Shown: positions 1 through 8,267 of the stretch, one piece after another
Layout of the letters: each line of letters begins with the position of its first letter
How positions within the stretch are numbered: the first letter of the stretch is position 1
Source of the DNA: Heyndrickxia ginsengihumi
GTDB taxonomy: Bacteria > Bacillota > Bacilli > Bacillales > Bacillaceae_C
Assembly: GCF_011008565.1 (NCBI RefSeq)
Contig: NZ_JAAIWK010000035.1
Location: forward strand, 1 to 37,858
Direction of reading: 5' to 3'
DNA: 37,858 nt
Notes under the pieces: model-generated
The model's database searches: none
Told to the model about the DNA's origin: nothing
Seen by the model: only the letters and a program-made list of their open reading frames with translations
Translations under genes and position numbers: made by a program

Positions 1-54
1 TTGCGTGTTTTATTACATCATCAATTTAAGGTTAAAGGAATTCCGGTAATTTAG
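1..54 (+). CDS. 3' end of an unidentified protein (partial)
   Basis: An open frame runs in from the left edge and ends with TAG at 52-54; the last residues read VLLHHQFKVKGIPVI. Only 17 codons are visible and I do not recognise the family. The main support that it is real is a strong hairpin starting at its stop codon, as expected for a gene end. It could equally be chance readthrough of non-coding DNA. Confidence 0.3.
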   Translation: MRVLLHHQFKVKGIPVI

Positions 55-79
55 GGGTAGGAGCGAGAGCTCATACCCC
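54..79 (+). terminator. Hairpin at the end of the leftmost partial gene
   Basis: GGGGTA (54-59) pairs with TACCCC (74-79), with an inner GAGC/GCTC stem and a GAGA tetraloop. Only a short T run follows (ACATTT), so it is a weak intrinsic terminator or simply a stable RNA hairpin. It separates the left partial gene from the polymerase operon. Confidence 0.45.
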
Positions 80-131
80 AACATTTGACGTAGAACCTAT
101 ATTTTATACACTTGAACTATTTTCCAGTATT

Positions 132-178
132 AAACGAACATACTTTCGTATACAATAAATAAGAAAGTATGTTCGTTT
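132..178 (+). promoter_or_regulatory. Twin LexA boxes in a perfect hairpin upstream of the Y-family polymerase
   Basis: AAACGAACATACTTTC (132-147) is repeated exactly, inverted, at 163-178, with a 15-base spacer. The left arm contains CGAACATACTTTCG (135-148), one mismatch from the Bacillus SOS/LexA consensus CGAACRNRYGTTYG. The right arm gives the same box on the other strand with one further mismatch. As RNA it is a 16-bp stem followed by six U, so it could also act as a terminator or attenuator in the leader. It ends about 20 bases before the start codon at 200. LexA control of uvrX/yqjW-type genes is known in B. subtilis; the double role is inference. Confidence 0.75.
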
Positions 179-199
179 TTTAGTGAAGGAGGTAATGTG

Positions 200-1429
200 A
201 TGGGTGATAAAGTGATTTTACTTACAGATATCCAATCATTTTATGCATCAGTTGAAAAAGTTAGAAATAATGAATATAAAGATAAACCCCTAGTGGTAGC
301 TGGTGATCCCGAACGAAGATCAGGCATTATACTGGCAGCATGTCCACTTGCGAAAAAATATGGTATTAAAACCGCAGAAACATTATGGGAAGCTCAGAAT
401 AAATGCCCAGATCTAATTGTTGTTAAACCACATATGCAAACTTATATAGATGTCTCATTAGCAATAAGTAAGATTATGGAACAATTTACCGATTTAGTGG
501 AACCATTTTCAATTGACGAACAGTTTATGGATATTTCCGGCAGCTTAAGACTATTTGGAAATGAATATAGAATTGCTCATCAATTACAACAAAAAATACT
601 CCTTGAAACGGGGGTGTACGCAAGAATTGGAATTGGTAAAAATAAGATTCTTGCTAAAATGGCATGTGATAACTTTGCAAAGAAAAATGAAAATGGAATA
701 TTTAAACTGGATGAAACAAATATGGAACAACTTTGGAAATTGCCCATCGGAAAGATGTTCGGCGTTGGCCAAAGAATGGAAAAACATTTACAAGGTATGG
801 GAATCTTTACTATTGGGCAATTAGCTAAGTTTCCAGTTGATTTACTTAAAAAGCGTTGGGGAATCAACGGAGAAGTAATCTGGCAAACTGCGAATGGAAT
901 TGATTATTCACCCGTTTCAGTAAAAACGTATCACCAACAAAAATCCATAGGTCATCATATGACATTACCAAGAGATTATTCTGAACCTGAAGAAATCAAA
1001 ATAGTATTACTAGAACTTTGTACAGAAGTGGCTAGAAGGTGCAGGAATAAGGGATATATGGGGACTACCGTTTCGTGTAGAGTTAGAGGAGCTGATTTTA
1101 ATTTTCCTACTGGTTTCTATAGACAAATAACATTGCCAATCCCAACTAATTTTGACATGGATATTTTTAAAGCATCCTATGGATTATTTTTAAAGTATTG
1201 GGATGGACGGCCAGTAAGAAGCTTGGGTGTTTCATTAACCAATCTACAAACATCTGACTGCTATCAAATCGATTTATTCGATAACTATTTATACAGAGAA
1301 AAATTAAATAGTGCTTTGGATGCTATTTGGGATAAATATGGACGTACAGCAATATATAGGGCTTCTTCATTAACCAAAGCAGGTCAAGCTTCTGAACGTG
1401 CAAGAAAAATAGGTGGACATTATAAATAG
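200..1429 (+). CDS. Y-family (UmuC/DinB-like) translesion DNA polymerase, UvrX/YqjW type
   Basis: An error-prone polymerase of the UmuC/ImpB/MucB group, expected to copy across damaged DNA in the SOS response. Near the N-terminus is the metal-binding ILLTDIQSFYASVEK (first catalytic Asp plus the steric-gate region), then LAACPLAKKYGI and the second acidic cluster FSIDEQFMDISG, then a helix-hairpin-helix-like thumb (IGIGKNKILAKMAC; KMFGVGQRMEKHLQGMGI) and a C-terminal little-finger domain. At about 409 residues it has the usual length of Bacillus UvrX/YqjW and is complete. I place the start at ATG 200, seven bases after AAGGAGG; GTG at 197 is too close. A YolD-like gene follows after 12 bases, the arrangement known from Bacillus chromosomes, SPbeta and plasmids. 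LexA boxes precede it. Confidence 0.93.
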   Translation: MGDKVILLTDIQSFYASVEKVRNNEYKDKPLVVAGDPERRSGIILAACPLAKKYGIKTAETLWEAQNKCPDLIVVKPHMQTYIDVSLAISKIMEQFTDLVEPFSIDEQFMDISGSLRLFGNEYRIAHQLQQKILLETGVYARIGIGKNKILAKMACDNFAKKNENGIFKLDETNMEQLWKLPIGKMFGVGQRMEKHLQGMGIFTIGQLAKFPVDLLKKRWGINGEVIWQTANGIDYSPVSVKTYHQQKSIGHHMTLPRDYSEPEEIKIVLLELCTEVARRCRNKGYMGTTVSCRVRGADFNFPTGFYRQITLPIPTNFDMDIFKASYGLFLKYWDGRPVRSLGVSLTNLQTSDCYQIDLFDNYLYREKLNSALDAIWDKYGRTAIYRASSLTKAGQASERARKIGGHYK

Positions 1430-1441
1430 AGGTGATTCTAA

Positions 1442-1786
1442 ATGGCAGCGAATAAGTTAAGCAAAGGTTATAATTTACGGTGGGAATCGAGTCGGATGAT
1501 GCTACCTGAACATAGGGAGCAAATATTAGAAGAAAAGTGTAAAGAACAAAAATTTAACCCACCTATATTAGACGATGACCAACTTCAAGAAATTAACCGT
1601 GTGATTGCTAAATCAATTGAACAAGAGCGAGCAGTTACGATAACCTATGCAGAAAAATATGGAACCGCAAAATTTTGTGGATGGATTCAAAAAGTAAATA
1701 TGATTGAAGGATGGTTAAAAATTATCAACGATGAAGATACCCTAAGGCTTTCCTTTGAGCGCATTTTACAAGTTGAAATCTGCTAA
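1442..1786 (+). CDS. YolD-like protein
   Basis: A 114-residue protein of the YolD-like family (the small WYL-like fold commonly encoded next to Y-family polymerases). It opens with a basic region containing MLPEHREQI, typical of the family (usually LPEH), and has a C-terminal beta-rich part (AVTITYAEKYGTAKFCGWI, then LRLSFERILQVEI). A ribosome site (GAGGTGAT) lies between the two genes and the 12-base gap implies co-transcription with the polymerase under LexA control. Its biochemical role is not established; a modulator or partner of the polymerase is inference from constant gene neighbourhood. A perfect 10-bp hairpin right after the stop closes the operon. Confidence 0.88.
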   Translation: MAANKLSKGYNLRWESSRMMLPEHREQILEEKCKEQKFNPPILDDDQLQEINRVIAKSIEQERAVTITYAEKYGTAKFCGWIQKVNMIEGWLKIINDEDTLRLSFERILQVEIC

Positions 1787-1793
1787 TAGTGTA

Positions 1794-1824
1794 AGAAGAC
1801 ACCAATTTCTAATCGGTGTCTTCT
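1794..1824 (+). terminator. Terminator hairpin of the polymerase-yolD operon
   Basis: AGAAGACACC and GGTGTCTTCT form a perfect 10-bp stem with an 11-base loop, eight bases after the yolD-like stop. The U tract is poor, so efficiency is uncertain. Confidence 0.65.
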
Positions 1825-1873
1825 AAGCTAAGATCAACTATATCTATACCATGAAGGTGAAGTTTTCGATACT

Positions 1874-1990
1874 TCGTTTTCCGCGGGCGGTCGGTGAGCC
1901 TCCCGCAGGAGTCTACGTATATTTCCGGAGCTGATTTGTGCAATGTTCGTCTTTAGCTAACCACTTTTAAGTTTTGTCCCAGCCCCTTTT
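1874..1990. repeat. Dispersed palindromic repeat, copy R1 (partial)
   Basis: Contains the core shared by all four copies in this window: GTCTACGTATATTTCCGGAG, then CTGATTTGTGCAATGTTCG, TTTAGCTAACCACTTTT and the terminal GTTTTGTCCCAGCCCCTTTT. It also holds the GC-rich CCGCGGGCGG and CTCCCGCAGGAGTC segments, but the outer left arm is missing. The terminal CCCAGCC end lies 13 bases from the stop codon of the minus-strand gene at 2003. No protein is encoded. MITE-like or a terminator-linked intergenic element. Confidence 0.75.
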
Positions 1991-2002
1991 ACAATTTTTT
2001 TA

Positions 2003-2518
2003 TCATCTTCTATTTTTTGTATTATGTTTCATTCGGATATTAGCCATTATATTTCCATGTAATTTTTTCATTATTAGATGAGCTATGTTAGTAATAATAT
2101 ATATAAATAGCAGAAATAGCGAAATGTATAGATTACCATTATGCCTTGTGATGATTTCATTATTATACAGAGAATAGATCATCACAAATAAATAAAAGAC
2201 TAAAAACATCAATACAACTTCAAATAAAAGACTTAACATATGCTTGCTTGTTTTAATCTTAATTATTTGTGTAAACATAACATCAACAATACCGGTGATA
2301 ATTATTGCAGTAATGAAAAATTTAAAAATAATTTTCAAAACGTTAATTGTTCCGGACTTTTTAATCTCAACATCTGGAGTAAGAGCAATAAAGTACATTA
2401 CAAGATAAAAAAATAGAAATGGTAAAGAAACAATGGCTAATACCATTACAATGACAATCGTTATGGCAAATATATGATCTGACATAGTATATTTTTTTCC
2501 GCGTTTTTTTCTACCCAT
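2003..2518 (-). CDS. Small integral membrane protein, possibly YrvL-like
   Basis: 171 residues with a very basic N-terminus (GRKKRGKK) followed by four or five hydrophobic helices (about residues 14-45, 61-86, 93-117, 129-151) and a basic tail. Architecture and size resemble the YrvL family of regulatory membrane proteins of Bacillus, but I do not see a decisive motif, so this is a weak assignment. ATG at 2518 is preceded by AAAGGA about twelve bases upstream. It stands alone, convergent with the polymerase operon, and its 3' end lies against repeat copy R1. The downstream repeat palindrome may serve as its terminator. Confidence 0.6.
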   Translation of the reverse strand: MGRKKRGKKYTMSDHIFAITIVIVMVLAIVSLPFLFFYLVMYFIALTPDVEIKKSGTINVLKIIFKFFITAIIITGIVDVMFTQIIKIKTSKHMLSLLFEVVLMFLVFYLFVMIYSLYNNEIITRHNGNLYISLFLLFIYIITNIAHLIMKKLHGNIMANIRMKHNTKNRR

Positions 2519-2768
2519 TCATAATATTTTCCTTTTTTTAATTTACATCTCTCCAAATATAGGATAACACCAATTATTAAAAAAGTGCTATAATATTCTG
2601 AAAAGGAAGAACGATCCCATGAAATATCCACCATTTCTCACTTTACATTTAGTTATTTCAGCATGATATTTTTTAGGGCAAATGGCAACAGGGCAAAAAA
2701 GAGACTTCTAGAGGATTGTTACTAAGCAACAACAAATGGCAGTCAATGCATGCTTTGGAGGGAATTTA

Positions 2769-3017
2769 TTGAAATTAAAGAGTTTTATTGTCTCCTTTTT
2801 ATCATTTGTGTTAACGACAGGGGGACTTTTCCTAATTGGTCATGTATTCACAATTACTTGGTTAATGTTTCACTACGAATATACAAATAATGCAAAGGAA
2901 TTCAGCATTTCAACAGGTTCTTTTGTTCCTTTGATAATTGGTCTGATTGTATGTTTCTTTGCTGAAAAGATTTATATTTATAAGTGCGACAGAAGTTCGA
3001 TTGATTATACTAAATAA
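2769..3017 (+). CDS. Small two-helix membrane protein of unknown function
   Basis: An 82-residue protein starting at TTG 2769, chosen because GGAGGGAA lies five bases upstream; the in-frame ATG at 2736 has no ribosome site. Two hydrophobic segments are visible (FIVSFLSFVLTTGGLFLIGH and VPLIIGLIVCFFAEKIYIY), separated by a polar loop, with a short charged tail. I do not recognise the family. It stands alone and is followed by a hairpin at 3157-3189. Confidence 0.55.
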   Translation: MKLKSFIVSFLSFVLTTGGLFLIGHVFTITWLMFHYEYTNNAKEFSISTGSFVPLIIGLIVCFFAEKIYIYKCDRSSIDYTK

Positions 3018-3156
3018 AATTTGACTTAAGGCTGGACTTTATAGTATGGAGAAAGAAGGATCTTAGACAGTGCACGAGCTTCTTTATAAATATAGGGAAT
3101 GGAATAACGAATCCTTCCGAATATTTCCTTTATTAGCAATTCCAAAGTTCAATAAT

Positions 3157-3189
3157 AATGGCTCTCTTCCCAATCGGAAAGGAGCCATT
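3157..3189 (+). terminator. Terminator-like hairpin after the 82-residue membrane protein
   Basis: AATGGCTC and GAGCCATT pair, with a further CTTCC/GGAAAG inner stem, followed by GTTTAT. It lies about 140 bases beyond the stop at 3017, between that gene and the convergent chemoreceptor gene. Confidence 0.55.
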
Positions 3190-3268
3190 GTTTATCGGCG
3201 ATGATGCTTAAAGAAGAAGTAGAACTTCTTCCGCTTCCTATTCAGCGGCTATCATTTGATACTCGTTT

Positions 3269-4957
3269 TTATATTTTAAATTTACCCACTACTGTCTTTA
3301 ATTCTGTAGACGTGGTTGCTAATTGATCTGCATCTTTCTGGACTCTAGAAATATTGTCCAAATGACCATTTGAATATGTAGAAATTTTGCCAATAACATC
3401 AGCTACATTATTTGAAAGCTTATTCATTTCAACTACTGATGCAGAAACTTCTTCCGAACCAGCTGAAAGCTCCTCTGTTGTTGCGGAAATATCTTGGATT
3501 TTATAAGATATTTCTTCAAAAGACTTTATAATCTCTTGAAACTTCACTTGAGTAGATTGGGCAAAGGTTCTATTGCTATCTACTCTTTCCTTGATTTGAT
3601 TAAAAATAGTAACAGATTTTTGTGTTTCATTTTGGACATTATCAACTATTTTGGCAATATGTTCAGTTGAAGCTAGTGATTGTTCAGCTAGCTTTCTTAC
3701 TTCAGCAGCAACAACTGCGAAGCCTTTCCCCGCTTCACCCGCTCTGGCAGATTCAATAGCTGCGTTTAATGCAAGCAAATTAGTTTGATCCGATATTGAC
3801 TTAATAATTTTTAAAATATCATCTATTTCACTTGATTGTTTTTCCAAATTAAGAATACTTTCTAATGATTGCTCTACAAATTCATAAATCGTATCTATTT
3901 GATGTACCAATTCTTTAAGCTCATTAGAACCATTTTCGGCTTTAAAAGTTGAAACTGCGGATAAGTCTGCAACATTTGCAGCGTTATCTGAGATCTGGTT
4001 AATACCAATCACCATTTCTTCTACCGCTGAACTGCTTTGATTCATCATTTCACTTTGATTTCCTGCACTCGCAGCAACTTCCTGTAAATGTTCGTTCATT
4101 GTTTTTGTAGCTGCAATTACATCCTTTGAAGCAAGCTGAAGTGTTTGGGAAGATTGATTAACCTGTATGGAATTATCACCAACCTGTTTAATAATCTTTC
4201 TTAAAGAGCGAAGAAAAAGATTAAAAGATTCGGCGAGTTTTCCAAGCTCATCTCTCGACTTCACTCTGATTTCTTTTGTTAAATCCCCTTCTCCTCTTGC
4301 AATTTCTTCTAGTTGTACTTGAATTTTTTTCAATGGTGAGGTAATAGATCTTATTAAATAGAATCCCATTATAATGGCAAAAATGATCAACAATAATTCT
4401 ACTACTATTAAAAGGATATGATCAATTTGACTTGTTTTTTGATAGTGAGTTGTCTCATCCTTTATTTCACTATTAATCGTATTTACTAATTTTTCAACAG
4501 CAGGGTCTAACGTTTGTTTTCGCAAATTACGTTCATCAGTAAAATGAATTTTTAGAGCTTGTTTATGATTTGAAGCACTAAACATGCGATCCTTTAAATT
4601 ATAATAATCCACTAATGCATTTTTTAAATCAGGAAGTTGCCCTTTAATATTGGAGTTATTAGAAAGATCATCGATCTCGGCTAGATCCTTATTAATTTCA
4701 CTCTTTTTATCCTCTGTCTCATTTTCATATTGATGGTCTCCTGTCAGCAAATATCCGCGTTCATCATTTGATATACCAGCCAATCTATATTGAACATGAT
4801 AAAGTAAAACTTGAATCTCCTTCATTTCTTTAACTTTAGTAAGTTCTTTATAGTCGGCATTTTCTTTGTTAATAAAATAAATTCCAGTACCACCTAGACT
4901 AAGGATTAAAATGGAGAGTAACAATATTAATCTTTGTTTTATTGATGTTCTTTTCAT
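3269..4957 (-). CDS. Methyl-accepting chemotaxis protein with CHASE3-like sensor
   Basis: A membrane chemoreceptor that relays signals to CheA. From the start at ATG 4957 there is a first membrane helix ([20 protein letters not shown]), an extracellular all-helical region with the CHASE3-type signature [14 protein letters not shown], a second membrane helix ([20 protein letters not shown]), a HAMP linker ([20 protein letters not shown]) and a long cytoplasmic coiled coil with the invariant hairpin tip [18 protein letters not shown]. The C-terminus ends VVGKFKI without a CheR-binding pentapeptide. GTG at 4993 is in frame, but it sits at the predicted transcription start and has no ribosome site; ATG 4957 has GGATGGAAG before it. 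The ligand is unknown. No other chemotaxis gene is nearby. Confidence 0.93.
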   Translation of the reverse strand: MKRTSIKQRLILLLSILILSLGGTGIYFINKENADYKELTKVKEMKEIQVLLYHVQYRLAGISNDERGYLLTGDHQYENETEDKKSEINKDLAEIDDLSNNSNIKGQLPDLKNALVDYYNLKDRMFSASNHKQALKIHFTDERNLRKQTLDPAVEKLVNTINSEIKDETTHYQKTSQIDHILLIVVELLLIIFAIIMGFYLIRSITSPLKKIQVQLEEIARGEGDLTKEIRVKSRDELGKLAESFNLFLRSLRKIIKQVGDNSIQVNQSSQTLQLASKDVIAATKTMNEHLQEVAASAGNQSEMMNQSSSAVEEMVIGINQISDNAANVADLSAVSTFKAENGSNELKELVHQIDTIYEFVEQSLESILNLEKQSSEIDDILKIIKSISDQTNLLALNAAIESARAGEAGKGFAVVAAEVRKLAEQSLASTEHIAKIVDNVQNETQKSVTIFNQIKERVDSNRTFAQSTQVKFQEIIKSFEEISYKIQDISATTEELSAGSEEVSASVVEMNKLSNNVADVIGKISTYSNGHLDNISRVQKDADQLATTSTELKTVVGKFKI

Positions 4958-4999
4958 TAAAATTCTTCCATCCTTTGATAATATTTCTAACACTATGAG

Positions 5000-5008
5000 A
5001 TTATAGCA
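5000..5008 (-). promoter_or_regulatory. Extended -10 promoter of the chemoreceptor gene
   Basis: On the minus strand the sequence reads TGCTATAAT, a perfect TGn extended -10 element, with no good -35. Transcription would begin near 4993, leaving a leader of about 35 bases before ATG 4957. It is not a sigma-D motility promoter (no TAAA/GCCGATAT pair). Confidence 0.6.
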
Positions 5009-5166
5009 TAATAGACATTTTTCACACTATCTTTTTTCCTATAAACACTCGTAACGGAACATCGTATTCGGGCGTTTTAACCATTTCATCATAAGTCATG
5101 ATGACAGAAGTTTCCTATCCTTTAACGTGTATTTTTTCAAAATCGATGATGGCACAAAGGAATTAA

Positions 5167-5218
5167 AAAATTGGCTGGTATGAGTTCGGTCCAATACCGC
5201 ATCATACCAGCCAATTTT
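5167..5218. terminator. Strong bidirectional terminator between MFS and chemoreceptor genes
   Basis: AAAATTGGCTGGTATGA and TCATACCAGCCAATTTT form a perfect 17-bp stem with A/T-rich flanks on both sides. It lies downstream of the minus-strand transporter (ends 5338) and upstream of the chemoreceptor promoter. A second, weaker dyad (TTGCTGATG at 5255-5263 with CATCAGCAA at 5301-5309) lies closer to the transporter stop. Confidence 0.8.
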
Positions 5219-5337
5219 AAGCTTTAATCCAATATTATATATCTACTTTTTTCTTTGCTGATGATCTTTTTTATCATCCAAACTTTAATTGAAAATGATC
5301 CATCAGCAAGTCGCTTTTGTTTTTAACTATGAAAAAA

Positions 5338-6669
5338 TTAACTGACTTGTTCAACAGAACTAGCTTCAGCCAGCGTTTTTCCTTTTGTTTCAGGTGCCCA
5401 TGCAATCGATACAAGAAGTCCTAAGATGGTTAATCCTGCACCAATTAACATTGTAATCGCAATTCCAGCCATATTTAAAGAATATGGGAGAAGAAATGTT
5501 CCTACAAAAGAACCGATACGGCTAAATGCTGTTCCCATCCCTACAGCAGATGCCCTGATCTCAGTTGGGAAAAGCTCGTTAGGATAGATATAATCCAAGA
5601 CACTTGGTCCTCCAGAGAAAAACGCATATAGCGCAAAACCAAGCAATATAACCCAAATAGACGAATTAGAGAATATTCCCAATATAAACATTCCTACTGT
5701 CATCATAACAAAAGACCATATAATAACTGGGCGTCTCCCTATTTTGTTGACAAAGAATAATGCAGGAATACATCCAATTAAGAAGAACAAACTAATAAAA
5801 ATTTCACTTAAGAATGATACGTTTTCACCTTTTAAATGGAAGGCCTCTAATATTTGAGGACCGAATGTGTAAATCGCAAACGTAGGGATAATTTGAAATG
5901 TCCAAAATAGCCCAATAAATAGAGTCCGTTTTAAATATTCACCTTGAAACATTTTGCAGAAATTTGTTTTCACTGGTTTTTCATCTTTCATTTTGCTTAC
6001 ATCAGCTTTTACACCATAAACCTCTTGGATGACTTCATTTGCCTCTTTGAATCTTTTTTTACTTGCCAGCCATCTAGGGGATTCAGGAGTTCCCCACCGC
6101 ATAACCAATAATAGAAATGTTGGAACAGCACTGCTGACAAGTATCCAGCGCCAAGCATCCTCACCTAGAGGCAATAGTAAGTAAGCCACAATATAAGAAA
6201 CAAGTGCACCTAAATACCAAGTAGACATAAGAATTCCAAGCATTTTTCCACGTTGTTTTTTTGGCGAAAACTCAGCAAGTAAAGCTGTAGCAATTGGATA
6301 GTCTGCACCAATTGCGATTCCCATTAAAAACCGTACAATCGTTAGCTCAACTGCATTGTGTACGAAAAATTGTAAAATCGAAAAGATTAAAATAGCTACT
6401 AAATCCAATGTGTACATGACGTGCCTTCCAACAAGATCAGTAATGTAGCCAAATACTAATCCCCCTAACAAAAGACCAGCAAGGGCGGAGGCACCGATCA
6501 TAGCACTCCAAAAAGTATTCAATTGTAATTGGGTTTGCATGTGAGATAAAGCTACACCAATAATTGTTAAAATATATCCATCTAAAAATGGACCTCCGCA
6601 TGTATAAATCGTCAATTTACGGTGAAAAGAAGTAAAAGGAGCTTCATCCATGATAGTTTGTAAACGCAT
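5338..6669 (-). CDS. MFS metabolite/sugar-type transporter, 12 membrane helices
   Basis: 443 residues with the hydropathy of a 12-helix major facilitator. Family marks: FGYITDLVGRH after helix 2 (the G-X3-D-X2-GR loop motif), FLMGIAIGADYPIA in helix 4, the sugar-porter mark TPESPRWLASKKR before the central loop, its echo VNKIGRRPVI after helix 8, and the C-terminal PETKGKTLAEA. Together they place it in the sugar/SV2-like porter branch (YgcS/YdjK/aromatic-acid porter group) rather than drug efflux. The substrate cannot be read from sequence. The start at ATG 6669 has AAGGAGATG seven bases upstream. It is monocistronic; a dyad just upstream (6703-6716) suggests a dedicated repressor, but no regulator gene adjoins it. 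Confidence 0.88.
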   Translation of the reverse strand: MRLQTIMDEAPFTSFHRKLTIYTCGGPFLDGYILTIIGVALSHMQTQLQLNTFWSAMIGASALAGLLLGGLVFGYITDLVGRHVMYTLDLVAILIFSILQFFVHNAVELTIVRFLMGIAIGADYPIATALLAEFSPKKQRGKMLGILMSTWYLGALVSYIVAYLLLPLGEDAWRWILVSSAVPTFLLLVMRWGTPESPRWLASKKRFKEANEVIQEVYGVKADVSKMKDEKPVKTNFCKMFQGEYLKRTLFIGLFWTFQIIPTFAIYTFGPQILEAFHLKGENVSFLSEIFISLFFLIGCIPALFFVNKIGRRPVIIWSFVMMTVGMFILGIFSNSSIWVILLGFALYAFFSGGPSVLDYIYPNELFPTEIRASAVGMGTAFSRIGSFVGTFLLPYSLNMAGIAITMLIGAGLTILGLLVSIAWAPETKGKTLAEASSVEQVS

Positions 6670-6702
6670 TTATCCATCTCCTTAGGTGATATTCGATCAT
6701 AT

Positions 6703-6716
6703 ATATTGCACAATAT
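6703..6716. promoter_or_regulatory. Dyad ATATTG-CA-CAATAT, possible operator of the MFS gene
   Basis: Six-base arms around CA, centred about 40 bases before the transporter start codon, inside an AT-rich promoter-like stretch. A longer dyad of the same type (ATATATTG-TAG-CAATATAT) occurs at 36234-36252. Operator function is inference. Confidence 0.35.
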
Positions 6717-6834
6717 CATCCCGGAGGAAAAAATATAGAAAATGTTATAAGGGGCTAAAAATAAAAGAACCTAATCAGCAAAATAAAAAAATAATCCTGT
6801 TTCTACCTGTTTCATTTTAAATAATTTAATTGTT

Positions 6835-6859
6835 CACGGACCTATTTATAAGGTCCGTG
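6835..6859 (-). terminator. Terminator of the EVE-like gene
   Basis: CACGGACCT and AGGTCCGTG form a perfect 9-bp stem with a 7-base loop, about 90 bases beyond the minus-strand stop at 6952. It separates that gene from the downstream transporter. Confidence 0.65.
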
Positions 6860-6951
6860 GTCATTTATGGACTTTATGATTACTTTTTTACTTTACCGAT
6901 TGTATTTAATAAGAATGGTTTTAATTTAACCTATTAATGAGGGTGGTTTAA

Positions 6952-7713
6952 TTATAATAAAGGATCAGCGATAAAATAGGTATTCGGCCAAATGACACTT
7001 CGAGCTTTAGGGTAATTGCGGTATAATTCGCCGCGTTCGGCAAATTCATCCCAGCCCCTAACTGAACCATCATGGGCACGATAATTTGCTAAGGCTTCTG
7101 CCGCCTCATAAAATCCAGCATTTTTAAGTCTTTCAACGGCCTCCTTATAAGTAACCTTTTCCTTTTGAGATGTCTTTATATATTGATTTAATCGTTCCAT
7201 AATCTCTTCCATATCAAGATCAGGCTGTTCATTTAATTGCTGTAAAATTCGATCAGCAGCACTTTTCTTAATGGCATATAAGCTCTCTCCTATACGGGGA
7301 CGAATATTTAAGCCAGCCTCTGCTAATGTTAAACCTGGTTTAGGAACTATAATCCATTCAAGATCAACCACATATGGCCATTTTCCATCTGATGGCTTTA
7401 CCGAAGAAACTACTCTTGTAAGCCCAATGATTTTTTTAACGGGTCTTGTAACGTAAATAAACATCATTTGCCCAACTTTAATTTGTTCAGCTATTTTTCT
7501 TCGATTATGTGGAAATCCAACTGAAGGACTCTTGTCAGGGTCATAAATACCTGGATATACAACTTTAATCATCCACTCTCCTGCCCTGTTTGCTATCCAT
7601 TCAGAATCATCTGCTGGAACATTTAAATTCAACAGCTTTTTTAAGTTTTTTATTTCTTGTTTTAGCAATGCAGTTTCTTTTTCTAATTCTAATACTCTAT
7701 TCTCAAGAGACAA
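6952..7713 (-). CDS. Coiled-coil protein with EVE/PUA-like domain
   Basis: 253 residues. The first ~28 are a heptad-rich coiled coil (LENRVLELEKETALLKQEIK). Residues ~40-155 look like an EVE/ASCH-type PUA-superfamily domain: WIANRAGEWMIKVVYPGIYD, then GQMMFIYVTRPVKKIIGLTRV, a W-PYVVDLEW strand and a final helix. EVE domains bind modified bases in DNA or RNA and often sit in defence or modification systems. The C-terminal ~80 residues are helical and end in an aromatic-rich segment (SVIWPNTYFIADPLL). Start is TTG 7713 with AGGAGG eight bases upstream, and a very good sigma-A promoter precedes it. No partner gene adjoins it, so the target is unknown; the domain call is by pattern, not by search. 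Confidence 0.72.
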   Translation of the reverse strand: MSLENRVLELEKETALLKQEIKNLKKLLNLNVPADDSEWIANRAGEWMIKVVYPGIYDPDKSPSVGFPHNRRKIAEQIKVGQMMFIYVTRPVKKIIGLTRVVSSVKPSDGKWPYVVDLEWIIVPKPGLTLAEAGLNIRPRIGESLYAIKKSAADRILQQLNEQPDLDMEEIMERLNQYIKTSQKEKVTYKEAVERLKNAGFYEAAEALANYRAHDGSVRGWDEFAERGELYRNYPKARSVIWPNTYFIADPLL

Positions 7714-7749
7714 TGTCCTTCCTCCTGGGGTGCAATATGATCTTCAATC

Positions 7750-7778
7750 ATTATAACTCTTTATATATTTGGAGTCAA
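7750..7778 (-). promoter_or_regulatory. Sigma-A promoter of the EVE-like gene
   Basis: On the minus strand: TTGACT (-35, 7773-7778), 17-base spacer, TATAAT (-10, 7750-7755), about 30 bases before TTG 7713. Near-consensus, suggesting vegetative constitutive expression. Confidence 0.8.
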
Positions 7779-8208
7779 ATATCATATACGACTCTACATT
7801 TAGTTTGCTATTCACCCCCAGTCATTATCCTATTTTACATAAGAACGGAAAGTTTTTACTATTCACAATATACATTTTTTATAAAATGATTGGGGTTCTC
7901 CGAAGCTTATCGGATTCGCTACAATCTTCTTCGAATTTCTTGAGGGGAATAAGAAAATATACATACACTTGATCATCTATATACTATTGATCCAACTCGA
8001 CCATAAAAAAAGCCCATACATGCGTAAGGGCTTTTACAAATGAATACAATTATTTCTGTTTCCTTTAAGTTTTCCACTAAAATTGGGACTATTCAATATT
8101 TCTAAAGAAAGCAATTCAGTCGTGAATGTTATCACATTATAAACGATATTCTAAGATGCTAACGTTCATTTTAGATTGATGTTATAAAGTAATAAGTAAT
8201 TTTATTAA
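7779..8208. other. Gene-free stretch with one orphan terminator
   Basis: No supportable gene. It holds AT-rich DNA and one perfect hairpin, AAAAGCCC/GGGCTTTT at 8008-8035, with no obvious gene ending before it on either strand. That hairpin resembles two others in the window (32545-32578 and 36106-36136), with shared loop bases. The open frames here have no ribosome sites. Confidence 0.5.
8008..8035. terminator. Orphan GCCC/GGGC terminator hairpin (family copy 1)
   Basis: AAAAGCCC pairs with GGGCTTTT around a loop containing ACATGCGTAA. A-rich on one side and T-rich on the other, it could stop transcription in both directions. Confidence 0.55.
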
Positions 8209-8217
8209 TGTTATAAT
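8209..8217 (+). promoter_or_regulatory. Extended -10 promoter for the 132-residue anchored protein
   Basis: TGTTATAAT is a perfect TGn-TATAAT element about 50 bases before ATG 8268. No convincing -35. Confidence 0.5.
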
Positions 8218-8267
8218 ACTATATGTAAAATGTGAGTTTTTCTAAAAATCCTACTAGGAGAAATAAA

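Noticed and set aside
4958-4993. Upstream GTG start for the chemoreceptor
   Set aside because: It coincides with the predicted transcription start and has no ribosome site; ATG 4957 has one.
7590-7972. Two plus-strand open frames of 67-99 codons
   Set aside because: They overlap the EVE-like gene or its promoter, lack ribosome sites and have no coding character.
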